This document shows, one piece after another, positions 1 to 8,079 of a stretch of 64,000 nucleotides of DNA; position 1 is the first letter of the stretch; every line of letters begins with the position of its first letter. The notes beneath the pieces were generated by a model, which worked only from the letters and a program-made list of their open reading frames with translations, was not told the origin of the DNA and made no database searches. Source of the stretch: an uncultured Acidobacteriia bacterium (lineage in GTDB: Bacteria > Acidobacteriota > Terriglobia > Bryobacterales > Bryobacteraceae); assembly GCA_903900705.1 (NCBI GenBank), contig CAIUOG010000104.1, forward strand, positions 27,891-91,890, in the 5' to 3' direction. Position numbers and translations under genes: made by a program.

Positions 1-274
1 CGAAGGTGGAGCAAACCTTGTAATGGCAGAGGGGCGCACCGATGGCGCGAAGACTTTCGAGAACCGGCGGCAGGTGCGCGTCCATCCACTGCGGGCCGTG
101 ACTGCGGCTCTCGCCCGCAATGCCGATGGCCTGGCAGTCGGAGAAGCGGGCGAGCAGACGCGCATCCGGCGGATCAGGAAACAGCACGCTTTTGAGACCG
201 CGGGAGGCGACGGCTTCGAGCGCATCGGTGGAGCCGGTGAAATCGTCTCCATACCAGCTGTACAAAGGACTCAT
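1..274 (-). CDS. Four-carbon acid sugar kinase (DUF1537 family), N-terminal part, cut by window edge
   Basis: This gene starts at ATG 274 on the minus strand and runs off the window start, leaving 91 codons. The product begins MSPLYSWYGDDFTGSTDALE, the typical N-terminus of DUF1537 kinases, which phosphorylate acid sugars such as erythronate, threonate or 3-oxo-isoapionate. A later stretch, CHYKVCSTF, also matches the family. The start ATG overlaps the stop of the RuBisCO-like gene upstream (ATGA), so the two are almost certainly co-translated. In known apionate pathways a DUF1537 kinase (OiaK) makes the phosphorylated substrate for a RuBisCO-like enzyme (OiaX). That pairing suggests, but does not prove, the substrate here. 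The family call is firm; the substrate is inferred. Confidence 0.85.
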   Translation of the reverse strand, partial: MSPLYSWYGDDFTGSTDALEAVASRGLKSVLFPDPPDARLLARFSDCQAIGIAGESRSHGPQWMDAHLPPVLESLRAIGAPLCHYKVCSTF

Positions 275-1542
275 GAGGCGAAGGTTTGCAGCGCTTCCCG
301 CAGTTCCCGGTTCGACTGCGCGTACTGCCGCGGCGGCACTCCCGCAAGCGCGGCTTCCCAGGCCTGATGAATGGCGCGCACGCCCGCCGCGACGCCGCCG
401 GGGTGCCCCATGATGCCGCCACCGCAGGCAAAAATCAGGTCGGTCGATTGCAGTGCCGCCCAGGTTCCGGACGCCTGATTGACGGATTGTCCGGAGGAGA
501 AGACGGGCATGATTTCGCAGCCGCGGCCGGGCGCATCGAACATGGGCGTGAGGCATTCCCGGGCGGACGCAATCACCGAGGCATCGTCCTCACAGAACTT
601 GTTGGCGAGACCGTTGACGTGCATGTGGTCCACACCGGCCAGACGCCAGAGCTTCTGGTACGCGATGTAGCTGATCCCGATGGCAGGGGAGCGGCCATAA
701 ATGCCCCAGCCGTTGCGGTGGCAGTGAATGGCAAGCCGCGCATGGCGGCGCAGATGGACCAGCGCGGGGAGGCCGATGCTGTTGGCGCTGATCATGACGC
801 AGGTGCCGCCGGCCGCTTCCACTGCATCGTGGCGCGCCAGCATTTCATCAATCTCGCCCGTGATGTTGCAGGCGTACATGACCTTGCGGCCGGTGCGATC
901 GGCGTGACGATTGATTACGTCCATGACGGCCGCGAGGCGCTCGGAAAAAGGGCAATGCGGACCATCGGCCTGGAGTTCGTCATCTTTGATGAAGTCGATG
1001 CCGCCGTCGGCGAGGGAATCGACCATGGCGGCGGTAGCGGCGGGGGAGAGGCCGACGCTCGGTTTGATGATGGTGCCGACGAGGGGACGGTGCGGCACAC
1101 CGGTGAGTGCCCGCGTACCGGCCACACCGAATTGCGGGCCCTGATAGCGATCCAGAAACGAGGGCGGCAGTTTCAGATCGAGCAGTTTCAGGCCCGAAAA
1201 CGGCTTCAGTTCAAACAGATTGCCGGCCACGGTGGCGACCACATTGGGCAGGGAATTCCCCATATTGGAGAGCGGCCAGGACAGTTCGACTTCGGCGCGA
1301 CGCCAGACATTGAGGCCCTTGGGCTTCCCCGCCCCGGGCAGCGAGGGCGCGTCCACCACGTCCAATGGCTGAATGCTTTCGACGCGCGCGGCATGGGCTT
1401 CGCGGAGTTCATCGGTTTCGCCGGCGACGCGGATGAAGGTGCCGGTGGATTGCTCACCCGCCATGACCTGCGCGGCGTAGTCGAGTGGAAATGCGGTTTC
1501 AATCCAGTAGCGGGCGGAGAGACGCCCTGACGGCGAGGTCAT
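271..1542 (-). CDS. RuBisCO-like protein, possibly 3-oxo-isoapionate-4-phosphate transcarboxylase/hydrolase type
   Basis: This 423-residue protein has the RuBisCO large-subunit fold. Active-site positions can be matched to plant RuBisCO by motif: K160 (in GTIIKP) to K175, K186 in KDDE (186-189) to the carbamylated K201 with D203/E204, H275-R276 in HCHR to H294-R295, K315 at the end of loop 6 to K334, and S350 in SSGQ to S379. The second lysine of TIKPK (K177) is replaced by S162. This is therefore a near-complete metal and enolate site, unlike many form IV proteins. No small subunit or phosphoribulokinase is visible nearby. The stop overlaps the start of a DUF1537 acid-sugar kinase, which favours an OiaX-like role in apionate breakdown. 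An isomerase or enolase-type form IV function is the alternative. Confidence 0.85.
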   Translation of the reverse strand: MTSPSGRLSARYWIETAFPLDYAAQVMAGEQSTGTFIRVAGETDELREAHAARVESIQPLDVVDAPSLPGAGKPKGLNVWRRAEVELSWPLSNMGNSLPNVVATVAGNLFELKPFSGLKLLDLKLPPSFLDRYQGPQFGVAGTRALTGVPHRPLVGTIIKPSVGLSPAATAAMVDSLADGGIDFIKDDELQADGPHCPFSERLAAVMDVINRHADRTGRKVMYACNITGEIDEMLARHDAVEAAGGTCVMISANSIGLPALVHLRRHARLAIHCHRNGWGIYGRSPAIGISYIAYQKLWRLAGVDHMHVNGLANKFCEDDASVIASARECLTPMFDAPGRGCEIMPVFSSGQSVNQASGTWAALQSTDLIFACGGGIMGHPGGVAAGVRAIHQAWEAALAGVPPRQYAQSNRELREALQTFAS

Positions 1543-1587
1543 CGGCGGCCATCATAACATCCGGGCGTGATAGCATCCGGCAGAGCG

Positions 1588-3336
1588 ATGCAAACAAGAC
1601 GAACTTTCCTGCAAACAGCGCCGGGGCTTTCCGTGGCAGCCGCCCTGTTGCCAAAGCGGATGAGGGCCGCGGGAAGCGCGCCGCGCGAGCAACTGCGGGA
1701 GTTCGGGTACGGCGCGGTACGCCTCACGGGGGGCCCGTTACAGCGCCAGTATGATCATCTGCATCAGCACTATCTGGGGCTCGACAACGACCGCATTCTG
1801 AAGGTCTACCGGCAGCGCGCCGGACTGCCCGCGCCGGGCGACGACATGGGCGGCTGGTATGACGCGGATGGGTTTGTGCCGGGCCATACCATTGGGCAGT
1901 ATATCTCCGGTTTGGCGCGTTTTCACAAGGGCACGGGCGACCCGGCGGCGGCCGCGAAGGCCCGGGCACTGGCGGAAGGCTACATCGCGACGCTGGGCCC
2001 GAACGGTTACCCGTACGCAAGCGAGAAAGGGGCGACGACCTGGCCCTGCTACATCCTCGATAAGTACGAGATCGGACTGATCGACGCCTATCGACTGGCG
2101 GGCGTTCAGGCCGCTAAAGACGCTTTGCCGCGGGTGATTCGCGGCGCCATCGGACATATTCCGGATCATACGTATGACCGCACGCCGGACAGCCCGAAGC
2201 AGGCGCCTTATGACGAGCCTTACATCCTTTCTGAGAACCTCTTTCAGAGCTGGGAAGTGACCGGAGAACAACAGTTCTTCGACATGGCGAAGATGTATCT
2301 GCTGAATGCTGAATATTTCGAACCGCTGGCGCGCGGCGAAAACATTCTGCCCGGCAAGCATGCGTACAGCCATATGATCGCGCTGAGTTCGGCCGCGAAG
2401 GCTTATCTGGTGCTGGGGGATGAAAAGTATCTGGCGGCGATCCGGAATGCGTGGGACATGGTGGAGCAGACGCAGCAGTTTGCCTCCGGAGGGTCCGGCC
2501 CGAAGGAGGCGTTTGTGACGCCCCACGAGGGGAAACTGGGAGACGCCATCACCTCAACGCATGACCATTTCGAAACGCCGTGCGGCTGCTATGCGCAGGT
2601 GAAACTCGCGCGCTACCTGCTGCGGATCACCGGCGAGGGGCGTTATGGCGACGGCCTGGAGCGAGTGCTTTACAACACGGTACTGGGTGCCCGGGACCCC
2701 GATAACGACGGCAATTATTTCTATTACTCGAATTATCAGCCGGGGGCAAAGAAGGGCTACTATCACCGCAAGTGGTCGTGTTGTTCGGGTACGCTGGCGC
2801 AGGGGGTGGCGGATTATCCGGTGAATATTTACTTCCAATCGGCGAGCGCGCTGTATGTGAATTTATTCACACCTTCGGAAGTGCAATGGCAGACAGGGAA
2901 CGTGCCGGTGAAACTGAGCCAGACCGGGGAGGGCGAAACACAGTTCTTCCGGGTGGAAACGGCAGCGCCGGTAACGTTCGAACTGCACGTCCGCGTGCCC
3001 GGCTGGGTGGAGGCCCCGCCGCGGGTCCGCGTGAACGGAAAGGCATTCGATGCCGACGCCGTGAAGGGCTTCCTGGTAGTGCGGAGGCACTGGAAATCGG
3101 GCGACCATGTGGAGGTGACGTTCCCTCGGAAGTGGCGACTGCAGGCGGTGGACGATAAGCATACGGACGTGGTGGCCATCATGCGAGGCCCGCTGATGTA
3201 CGTGGAAACCGGTCAGCCCGTGGTTTCAGACAAGGTGCTGCCCGCTCTGCCGGCGGATCTCGATAAAGCCTCACTGACGCCGTTTCACGCGGTGAGGGAG
3301 CAGAGCTACACAACCTACTTCCGGAAGCCCGCGTAA
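1588..3336 (+). CDS. GH127-type glycoside hydrolase (DUF1680), probable beta-L-arabinofuranosidase
   Basis: This 582-residue secreted protein starts with MQTRRTFLQTAP, a Tat-like leader with a hydrophobic stretch ending near residue 25. The ATG at 1588 is preferred to the GTG at 1567 because it places the twin arginines near the N-terminus. The DUF1680 alpha/alpha barrel is recognisable. H325-E329 and C332 lie in the stretch HDHFETPCGC, and C398-C399 in the stretch WSCCSGT. These match the zinc-binding and nucleophile cysteines of GH127 enzymes, which remove beta-L-arabinofuranose or related sugars from plant glycans. It is divergent from the RuBisCO-like gene (45-nt gap) and precedes a TonB receptor, so plant cell-wall use is a fair inference. 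The exact sugar cannot be read from the sequence. Confidence 0.85.
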   Translation: MQTRRTFLQTAPGLSVAAALLPKRMRAAGSAPREQLREFGYGAVRLTGGPLQRQYDHLHQHYLGLDNDRILKVYRQRAGLPAPGDDMGGWYDADGFVPGHTIGQYISGLARFHKGTGDPAAAAKARALAEGYIATLGPNGYPYASEKGATTWPCYILDKYEIGLIDAYRLAGVQAAKDALPRVIRGAIGHIPDHTYDRTPDSPKQAPYDEPYILSENLFQSWEVTGEQQFFDMAKMYLLNAEYFEPLARGENILPGKHAYSHMIALSSAAKAYLVLGDEKYLAAIRNAWDMVEQTQQFASGGSGPKEAFVTPHEGKLGDAITSTHDHFETPCGCYAQVKLARYLLRITGEGRYGDGLERVLYNTVLGARDPDNDGNYFYYSNYQPGAKKGYYHRKWSCCSGTLAQGVADYPVNIYFQSASALYVNLFTPSEVQWQTGNVPVKLSQTGEGETQFFRVETAAPVTFELHVRVPGWVEAPPRVRVNGKAFDADAVKGFLVVRRHWKSGDHVEVTFPRKWRLQAVDDKHTDVVAIMRGPLMYVETGQPVVSDKVLPALPADLDKASLTPFHAVREQSYTTYFRKPA

Positions 3337-3399
3337 AAGGTGATTCCAAATGGTAACGGCGGGGGAGCATGTTCCGCCTTGTCAGGGGTATACGTCACA

Positions 3400-6300
3400 A
3401 TGGGAATAATGACAAAGACTGGCCTTCAGGCCTTACTCGCGATGGCTCTGGCCATGGTGTGTGGAAACCCTCTTTCCGCGCAGGTTTCAGCAGCCATATC
3501 GGGCAAAGTGAGCGACCCCACGGGTGGTCCCGTGGGCGCGGCGACAATCACGGTAAAAAGCGTGGAAAACGGCGCGGTGCGGGTGGTTGCATCGGACGAC
3601 GCGGGAACATTTCAGGTATCCTCGCTGCCGCTGGGACTGCAGGAAATCCGGGTGGAGAAGCAGGGCTTCAAGGCCGCGGTGCGGAATGGCATCAACCTGA
3701 AAGTTGGACAGGAAGCCGCCATTACGATCCAGCTGGAAGTGGGCGAGATCGCGCAGCAGGTGACGGTTTCCGAAGACGCGCCGGTGATTAACACGACGAC
3801 GGCTTCGGTTTCCGGCGTGGTGGGGTCGCGGGAAGTGAAAGATCTGCCGCTCAATGGCCGCAGTTTCGACAACCTGATCACGCTGAATCCGGGCACCATC
3901 AGCTACGGGCTGAAGAGCGCCAACACGAGCACCAGCAATGGCAACACGTTCGCGGTGGCGGGGCGACGCCCGGCCGACAACATCGTGATGATGAACGGCA
4001 TCGAATACACAGGTTCCAGCCAGCTGGCCATCACGCCGGGCGGGGTGAGCGGTGAACTGCTGGGTATCGACGCGGTTCGTGAATTCAATGTGCTGACGGA
4101 TGCGTATTCGGCGGAATACGGCAAGCGCGCCGGGGCGCAGGTCAGCGTGGTGACGCAATCGGGCACGAATTCAATTCACGGCAGCGTATTTGAGTTTCTG
4201 CGGAACAGCGCGCTGGACGCGCGGAATTTCTTCGATCAGGCGTTCGTGCCGCCGTTCCGGCGCAACCAGTTCGGTGGCGCACTGGGCGGGCCGCTGAAGA
4301 AAGACAAGCTGTTTCTGTTTGGCAATTATGAAGGTTTCCGGCAATCGCTCGCGCTGAGCAATGTGGCCGTGGTGCCGGATGCGCAGGCGCGGCTCGGCAT
4401 CATCAACGGCGTGAAGGTGGCGAATCTGAATCCCGCGATGCTGAAGTTCATGTCGCTGTGGCCGGATGCCAACGGGCCTTCGCTGGGCGGGGGCACCGCG
4501 CTTTCGTACAACAATCCACGACAGACCGTGCACGAAGACTTTGGCACGGCGCGCGCGGATTACACGGTGAGTGATCGTGATTCGGTATCCGCCGCCTACA
4601 CGGTGGATGAGGGCACGGGGATTATCCCGCTGGCCGATCCGCTGTTCGGCTCCGCGCTGGGACTGACGAATCAGGTCGCGAGCGTGCAGGAAATCCATAT
4701 CCTTTCGCCGCAGACGCTGAACACGCTGCGCGTTGGATTTTCGCGTGCGGCTTTCAATTTCGATTCCGACCCGCTCACGAACTTCCCGCCCGATCTGGCG
4801 TTCGTGGCGGGTGGAGGGCCGGGCGGCATCGTCATCGGTGGCGGCACCACGACGACCGGCGTTTCCGCGATTACGTCAGCCGGACCGAACAACGCCGCGA
4901 ACGTGTGGAACCGGCGCAATCTGTTCACGCTGTCTGACGGCGTGCAGATGACGCGCGGACGGCATCAGCTGAGCGCCGGCTTCTGGCTGCAGCGCGTGCA
5001 GGATAACGAGAATACGGCATCCCGCCGGCTGGGACAGGCCAGCTTCGCCAGCCTGCAGACGTTTCTGACCGGCATTTCGACGTCTTTCCAGGTAGTGCCT
5101 TCGCCCACGGAACTCGGCTGGCGCAGCGTGTTCGGCGCATGGTACGTGGAGGATTCAATCCGGCTGCGGAAGAATCTGACGCTGCAGATCGGCCTGCGCC
5201 ATGAGTTCACGAATGGCTGGAATGAAGTGGCGGGACGGGCCGCCAACTATGTGACGGATTCGTCCGGCGTGCTGCAGACGGCTCCGGTGGTGGGCAACGC
5301 CACATTCACGAAAAACAATGCGACAAAGCTTTTCGGACCGCGCGTTGGGCTCGCGTGGGATGTTTTCGGCACCGGTAAGACGTCTGTGCGCGCCGGCTAC
5401 GGCACCTACTACTCGCTGATTGACGACCTGAGCTTCCTGCTGAATTCCCTGCCCCCGTATAACTCGGCTGCGACCTATGCCAATGTCTCGCTGCCTTCGG
5501 TGATTCCGATTGCGCCGGGCGTGCAGCCACCCGCCTCGTGCGGACCGGGCGTAGCCGCGCCCTGCAGCACCTTCGCGCCGCAGGGCATACAGGCGGATGC
5601 GAAGACGCCGGCGGTGCAGGAGTGGAATCTGCGGATCGAGCAGCAGATCACGGAGAATACGGCCCTGCGGGTGAGTTACGTGGGATCGTTCGGGTATCAC
5701 GGACTGGTGAGCATCGATCCCAATACGGTGACGCCTCTGACTTGTGCGAACGCGGCAGGCTGCACGTCCGGCGGCACGGGCGCCACGCGCGGCCTTGTGG
5801 CACAGGGACAGCAGTACATTCCCGTCGCGGCCACACGGCCGAATCCGTATCTGGGCGCGGGATTCTTCTGGTATTCAGAAGGCAACAGCAGCTATAACTC
5901 GCTGCAGGTGGATGTGACGCGGCGTCTGACGCGCGGTCTGCAGGTGCGCGGCAACTTCACGTGGTCGAAGAATCTGGACATCAACTCGGCACTCACCGGC
6001 GCACAGGCCAACAACCAGGCGCAGATGGTGATGGACCGGACGAACATCCGCCGGGACTGGGGTCTCTCCGCCCTGAACGTGACTGGCCAGGGCAGCATTT
6101 CCGCCCGCTATGAATTGCCGTTCGGCAAGGGTCGCATAACGGGCGGCTGGCAACTGAACGGCATTGCGACCATGTTGAGCGGCTTCCCGTTTACGCCGCA
6201 GGATGGTTCGAACCGCTCAGGCGACGGGGATACGCGGAACCCGGACCGGCCGTCGCTGAACCCCGCATTCAGCGGCCCTGTGATTACGGGCAAGCCGAAT

Positions 6301-6606
6301 CAGTGGTACAACCCGAATGCGTTTGTGCTGCCGACTGCCGGGACCTTCGGCAACGTCGGTCGCGGCGTACTGACCGGACCCGGGCTCACCGATATCGACC
6401 TTTCGCTTTTCAAGAACATCCCGGTGAACGAGCGGATCAGCGTGCAGTTCCGCAGCGAGTTCTTCAACGTGATGAACCACGCGAATTTCGCATCGCCGAA
6501 TCCGATTGTGTTTGCCAACGGGGTGGTGAGTTCGTCGGCGGGTCTGATTACCAGCACCGTGACGACGTCCCGGCAGATTCAGTTCGGGCTGAAGCTGATT
6601 TTCTGA
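3400..6606 (+). CDS. TonB-dependent receptor, Oar-like, with carboxypeptidase-regulatory-like N-terminal domain
   Basis: This is an outer-membrane receptor of about 1068 residues. The start at 3400 (or ATG 3409) gives a clear signal peptide ending in PLSA-QVSA; the open frame upstream is not needed. A carboxypeptidase-regulatory-like domain comes first (about residues 30-110, with ISGKVSDPTGGPV). A plug follows with the DLPLNGRSF motif that marks the acidobacterial Oar family, then a long beta-barrel ending in GLKLIF with a terminal Phe, as needed for BamA insertion. No SusD-like lipoprotein is adjacent, as is usual for this family in Acidobacteria. Its position 60 nt after the glycosidase suggests uptake of a released oligosaccharide, but the ligand is unknown. 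The last bases overlap the convergent gene at 6579. Confidence 0.92.
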   Translation: MGIMTKTGLQALLAMALAMVCGNPLSAQVSAAISGKVSDPTGGPVGAATITVKSVENGAVRVVASDDAGTFQVSSLPLGLQEIRVEKQGFKAAVRNGINLKVGQEAAITIQLEVGEIAQQVTVSEDAPVINTTTASVSGVVGSREVKDLPLNGRSFDNLITLNPGTISYGLKSANTSTSNGNTFAVAGRRPADNIVMMNGIEYTGSSQLAITPGGVSGELLGIDAVREFNVLTDAYSAEYGKRAGAQVSVVTQSGTNSIHGSVFEFLRNSALDARNFFDQAFVPPFRRNQFGGALGGPLKKDKLFLFGNYEGFRQSLALSNVAVVPDAQARLGIINGVKVANLNPAMLKFMSLWPDANGPSLGGGTALSYNNPRQTVHEDFGTARADYTVSDRDSVSAAYTVDEGTGIIPLADPLFGSALGLTNQVASVQEIHILSPQTLNTLRVGFSRAAFNFDSDPLTNFPPDLAFVAGGGPGGIVIGGGTTTTGVSAITSAGPNNAANVWNRRNLFTLSDGVQMTRGRHQLSAGFWLQRVQDNENTASRRLGQASFASLQTFLTGISTSFQVVPSPTELGWRSVFGAWYVEDSIRLRKNLTLQIGLRHEFTNGWNEVAGRAANYVTDSSGVLQTAPVVGNATFTKNNATKLFGPRVGLAWDVFGTGKTSVRAGYGTYYSLIDDLSFLLNSLPPYNSAATYANVSLPSVIPIAPGVQPPASCGPGVAAPCSTFAPQGIQADAKTPAVQEWNLRIEQQITENTALRVSYVGSFGYHGLVSIDPNTVTPLTCANAAGCTSGGTGATRGLVAQGQQYIPVAATRPNPYLGAGFFWYSEGNSSYNSLQVDVTRRLTRGLQVRGNFTWSKNLDINSALTGAQANNQAQMVMDRTNIRRDWGLSALNVTGQGSISARYELPFGKGRITGGWQLNGIATMLSGFPFTPQDGSNRSGDGDTRNPDRPSLNPAFSGPVITGKPNQWYNPNAFVLPTAGTFGNVGRGVLTGPGLTDIDLSLFKNIPVNERISVQFRSEFFNVMNHANFASPNPIVFANGVVSSSAGLITSTVTTSRQIQFGLKLIF

Positions 6607-7013
6607 GCGGAATAGGCCCCGAGGCCGACCAGCACCACCACGACAGCTGAGAAGGCCGCGGGCGGGCCGGAGAACCAGACCCAGCTGAGGATCAGGCAGA
6701 CCACCTGAACCGCGAACAGGCCCCAGCCCAACAGCCCGACAGACCGCGGGGCCGATCTGGCGAGACCGGCGAGATGCCACGCCACGAAGGCCGCAAAGAG
6801 CAGGTAGGCGGTCACGAACAGGCCGAAGCCCACGTAGAAGCCGTAGTAGGTGAAGACCGGTCCCGCTGTGGTGAGCGGAACCGTCTTCATGCCGTTTAGA
6901 ACGGCCGCACCGGCGGGTGTGGCCGGGACAAACCTGAGAAAGCCGAAGGTATGACCGGCGGCGAAGAGAACCAGCAGAATCGCGGCGGCGCGGAAAAGCG
7001 GGGCGGGCTTCAT
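6579..7013 (-). CDS. Small four-helix membrane protein, LIC_13387-like
   Basis: This 144-residue protein has four hydrophobic segments, around residues 8-26, 50-75, 92-112 and 117-136. The stretch GHTFGFL after the first helix and GFYVGFGLF resemble small membrane proteins often found beside ArsR-SRPBCC pairs. The function is unknown. Its ATG overlaps the TGA of the SRPBCC gene (ATGA at 7010-7013), making it the third gene of a translationally coupled operon. Its 3' end overlaps the convergent TonB receptor by 28 nt. Confidence 0.75.
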   Translation of the reverse strand: MKPAPLFRAAAILLVLFAAGHTFGFLRFVPATPAGAAVLNGMKTVPLTTAGPVFTYYGFYVGFGLFVTAYLLFAAFVAWHLAGLARSAPRSVGLLGWGLFAVQVVCLILSWVWFSGPPAAFSAVVVVLVGLGAYSAQKISFSPN

Positions 7014-7504
7014 TCCGAAACCTGCCCGACGCGCCCGGCGAAGAGCCCGAGCAGACTGCCCCAGCCGCCCTGGGAGCCGACACCGGCACGCATGGCTTCG
7101 AAGCCCGCGCCGTGACGCTCAAAGTTGCGGTGCTCCAGATCCACGCGGGTCAGGCCGCCGGGTTCGGCGGTGAACCGCACTTCCACTTCGCTCGACAGGG
7201 CAACGTCGGGCTGATACTGCCACTGGAGGTCGATCTGCCAGGCCATAACGAAGCGCACGGGCGGCTCCCAGACAAGGATGCTGCCCCAGGGACAATCCGT
7301 GCCGTCGTCCTGCTCGGAATAGCAGCGTCCGCCCACGAAGCCCTCGACGATGGCGCGCTTCATGGGTGATTTACCGATGTGGTGGCTGCGCGGCCACCAG
7401 GAATCGAAATCGGCGGTGAAGACCTGAAAGGCAAGCTCGGGGCTGGCTTTCACGGTGACGGTTCTGCGGATGGACTCGTCCGCTGCGACGGTGTTTGTGC
7501 TCAT
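7010..7504 (-). CDS. SRPBCC (AHSA1-type) domain protein
   Basis: This 164-residue protein has the AHSA1/START-like fold. It shows the stretch TVKASPELAFQVFTADFDSW, a middle WEPPVRFVMAW strand, and a C-terminal helix with GWGSLLGLF, where these domains close a hydrophobic pocket. ATG 7504 is chosen over the longer open frame because it overlaps the ArsR stop (ATGA). The ArsR-SRPBCC arrangement is very common in bacteria. The SRPBCC partner usually binds or modifies a hydrophobic ligand, but its substrate is rarely known and nothing here identifies it. Confidence 0.85.
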   Translation of the reverse strand: MSTNTVAADESIRRTVTVKASPELAFQVFTADFDSWWPRSHHIGKSPMKRAIVEGFVGGRCYSEQDDGTDCPWGSILVWEPPVRFVMAWQIDLQWQYQPDVALSSEVEVRFTAEPGGLTRVDLEHRNFERHGAGFEAMRAGVGSQGGWGSLLGLFAGRVGQVSE

Positions 7505-7821
7505 TGAAGTTCCTGTCTGGCTCGTCTTTCGACTTCGTTTGCAAATGCTTCCAGGGCCTGGGCCCAGTAGACGTCGAGATACTGGCGGAGCGTTTCGAAA
7601 CCGGCGGGATTGAGCCGGTACACATGGCGCGCTCCCACTGACTGATGCAGCACGAGATCCGCCTCTTTGAGGATGCGGAGGTGCTGCGAAATCGCGGGCC
7701 GGCTGACCGGCAGATCGCGAGCGAGTTCCCCGACGGCGAGTGGGCCGTTGAGGAGGCGTGCGAGGATGGCGCGACGAGTGCCGTCGCCGAGCGCATCGAA
7801 TTGCACGCCTCCGTAAGTCAT
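7501..7821 (-). CDS. ArsR-family winged-helix transcriptional repressor
   Basis: This 106-residue regulator opens with FDALGDGTRRAIL and has the winged-helix recognition segment LPVSRPAISQHLRIL (about residues 38-52), as in ArsR/SmtB repressors. The cysteine-rich metal site of classic ArsR proteins is absent, so a non-metal signal is likely, as in most ArsR-SRPBCC pairs. It is the first gene of a three-gene coupled operon. Two tandem GTAAG-N6-CTTAC palindromes lie across its start codon and upstream region, fitting autorepression. Confidence 0.9.
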   Translation of the reverse strand: MTYGGVQFDALGDGTRRAILARLLNGPLAVGELARDLPVSRPAISQHLRILKEADLVLHQSVGARHVYRLNPAGFETLRQYLDVYWAQALEAFANEVERRARQELQ

Positions 7822-7845
7822 AGCTTACGGTAAGCATATACTTAC
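7813..7845. promoter_or_regulatory. Tandem palindromic operator, probable ArsR binding sites
   Basis: Two 16-bp inverted repeats of the form GTAAG-N6-CTTAC sit side by side at 7813-7828 and 7830-7845, 17 bp apart. The first covers the ATG (7819-7821) of the ArsR gene. The junction CTTACGGTAAG is itself an 11-bp palindrome. Dyad repeats of this size just upstream of an ArsR gene are the usual autoregulatory operator. The assignment is inferred from position and symmetry. Confidence 0.7.
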
Positions 7846-7865
7846 ACAGCATTGTCGTCAAGGTG

Positions 7866-7893
7866 TTGCGTGAGTAAAAACACATGCTATCCT
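7866..7893 (+). promoter_or_regulatory. Candidate sigma-70 promoter for the riboswitch transcript
   Basis: TTGCGT (7866-7871) and TATCCT (7888-7893) are 16 nt apart, and TG at 7885-7886 makes an extended -10. Transcription would start at about 7900, exactly where the riboswitch aptamer begins. The same TGCTATCCT string recurs before yebC. Confidence 0.5.
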
Positions 7894-7894
7894 G

Positions 7895-8033
7895 ATTTCA
7901 GCCGAATCTATTCGCATGCTCCGCGAGCGAATAGAGCGGGGGACCCATAGTTATTGGGGGCAAAGTCCTGAGATTCAGGACGGAGTACTTTCAAACTCCA
8001 GCCCGACAGCTAACCTCGCAGGCTCAATTGAGA
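7895..8033 (+). promoter_or_regulatory. Cyclic di-AMP riboswitch (ydaO/yuaA type)
   Basis: Conserved blocks of the ydaO/yuaA aptamer appear in order: GCCGAATCT (7901-7909), a hairpin CTATTCGC/GCGAATAG (7908-7915 with 7927-7934), GCGGGGGACCCA (7936-7947), TGGGGGCAAA (7955-7964), a hairpin GTCCTG/CAGGAC (7965-7981), and CCGACAGCTAACCTCGCAGG (8003-8022). The last block is nearly invariant in this class. The element lies 50-60 nt before a KimA-like transporter gene, the classic target: c-di-AMP normally turns off potassium and osmolyte uptake genes through this switch. No clear intrinsic terminator follows, so control may act by hiding the AGGAG ribosome site at 8066-8070. That last point is inference. 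Confidence 0.9.
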
Positions 8034-8079
8034 GTTGTTCCGCCGACCCGGGCGAGAGCAATATCAGGAGTTCTGAGTC

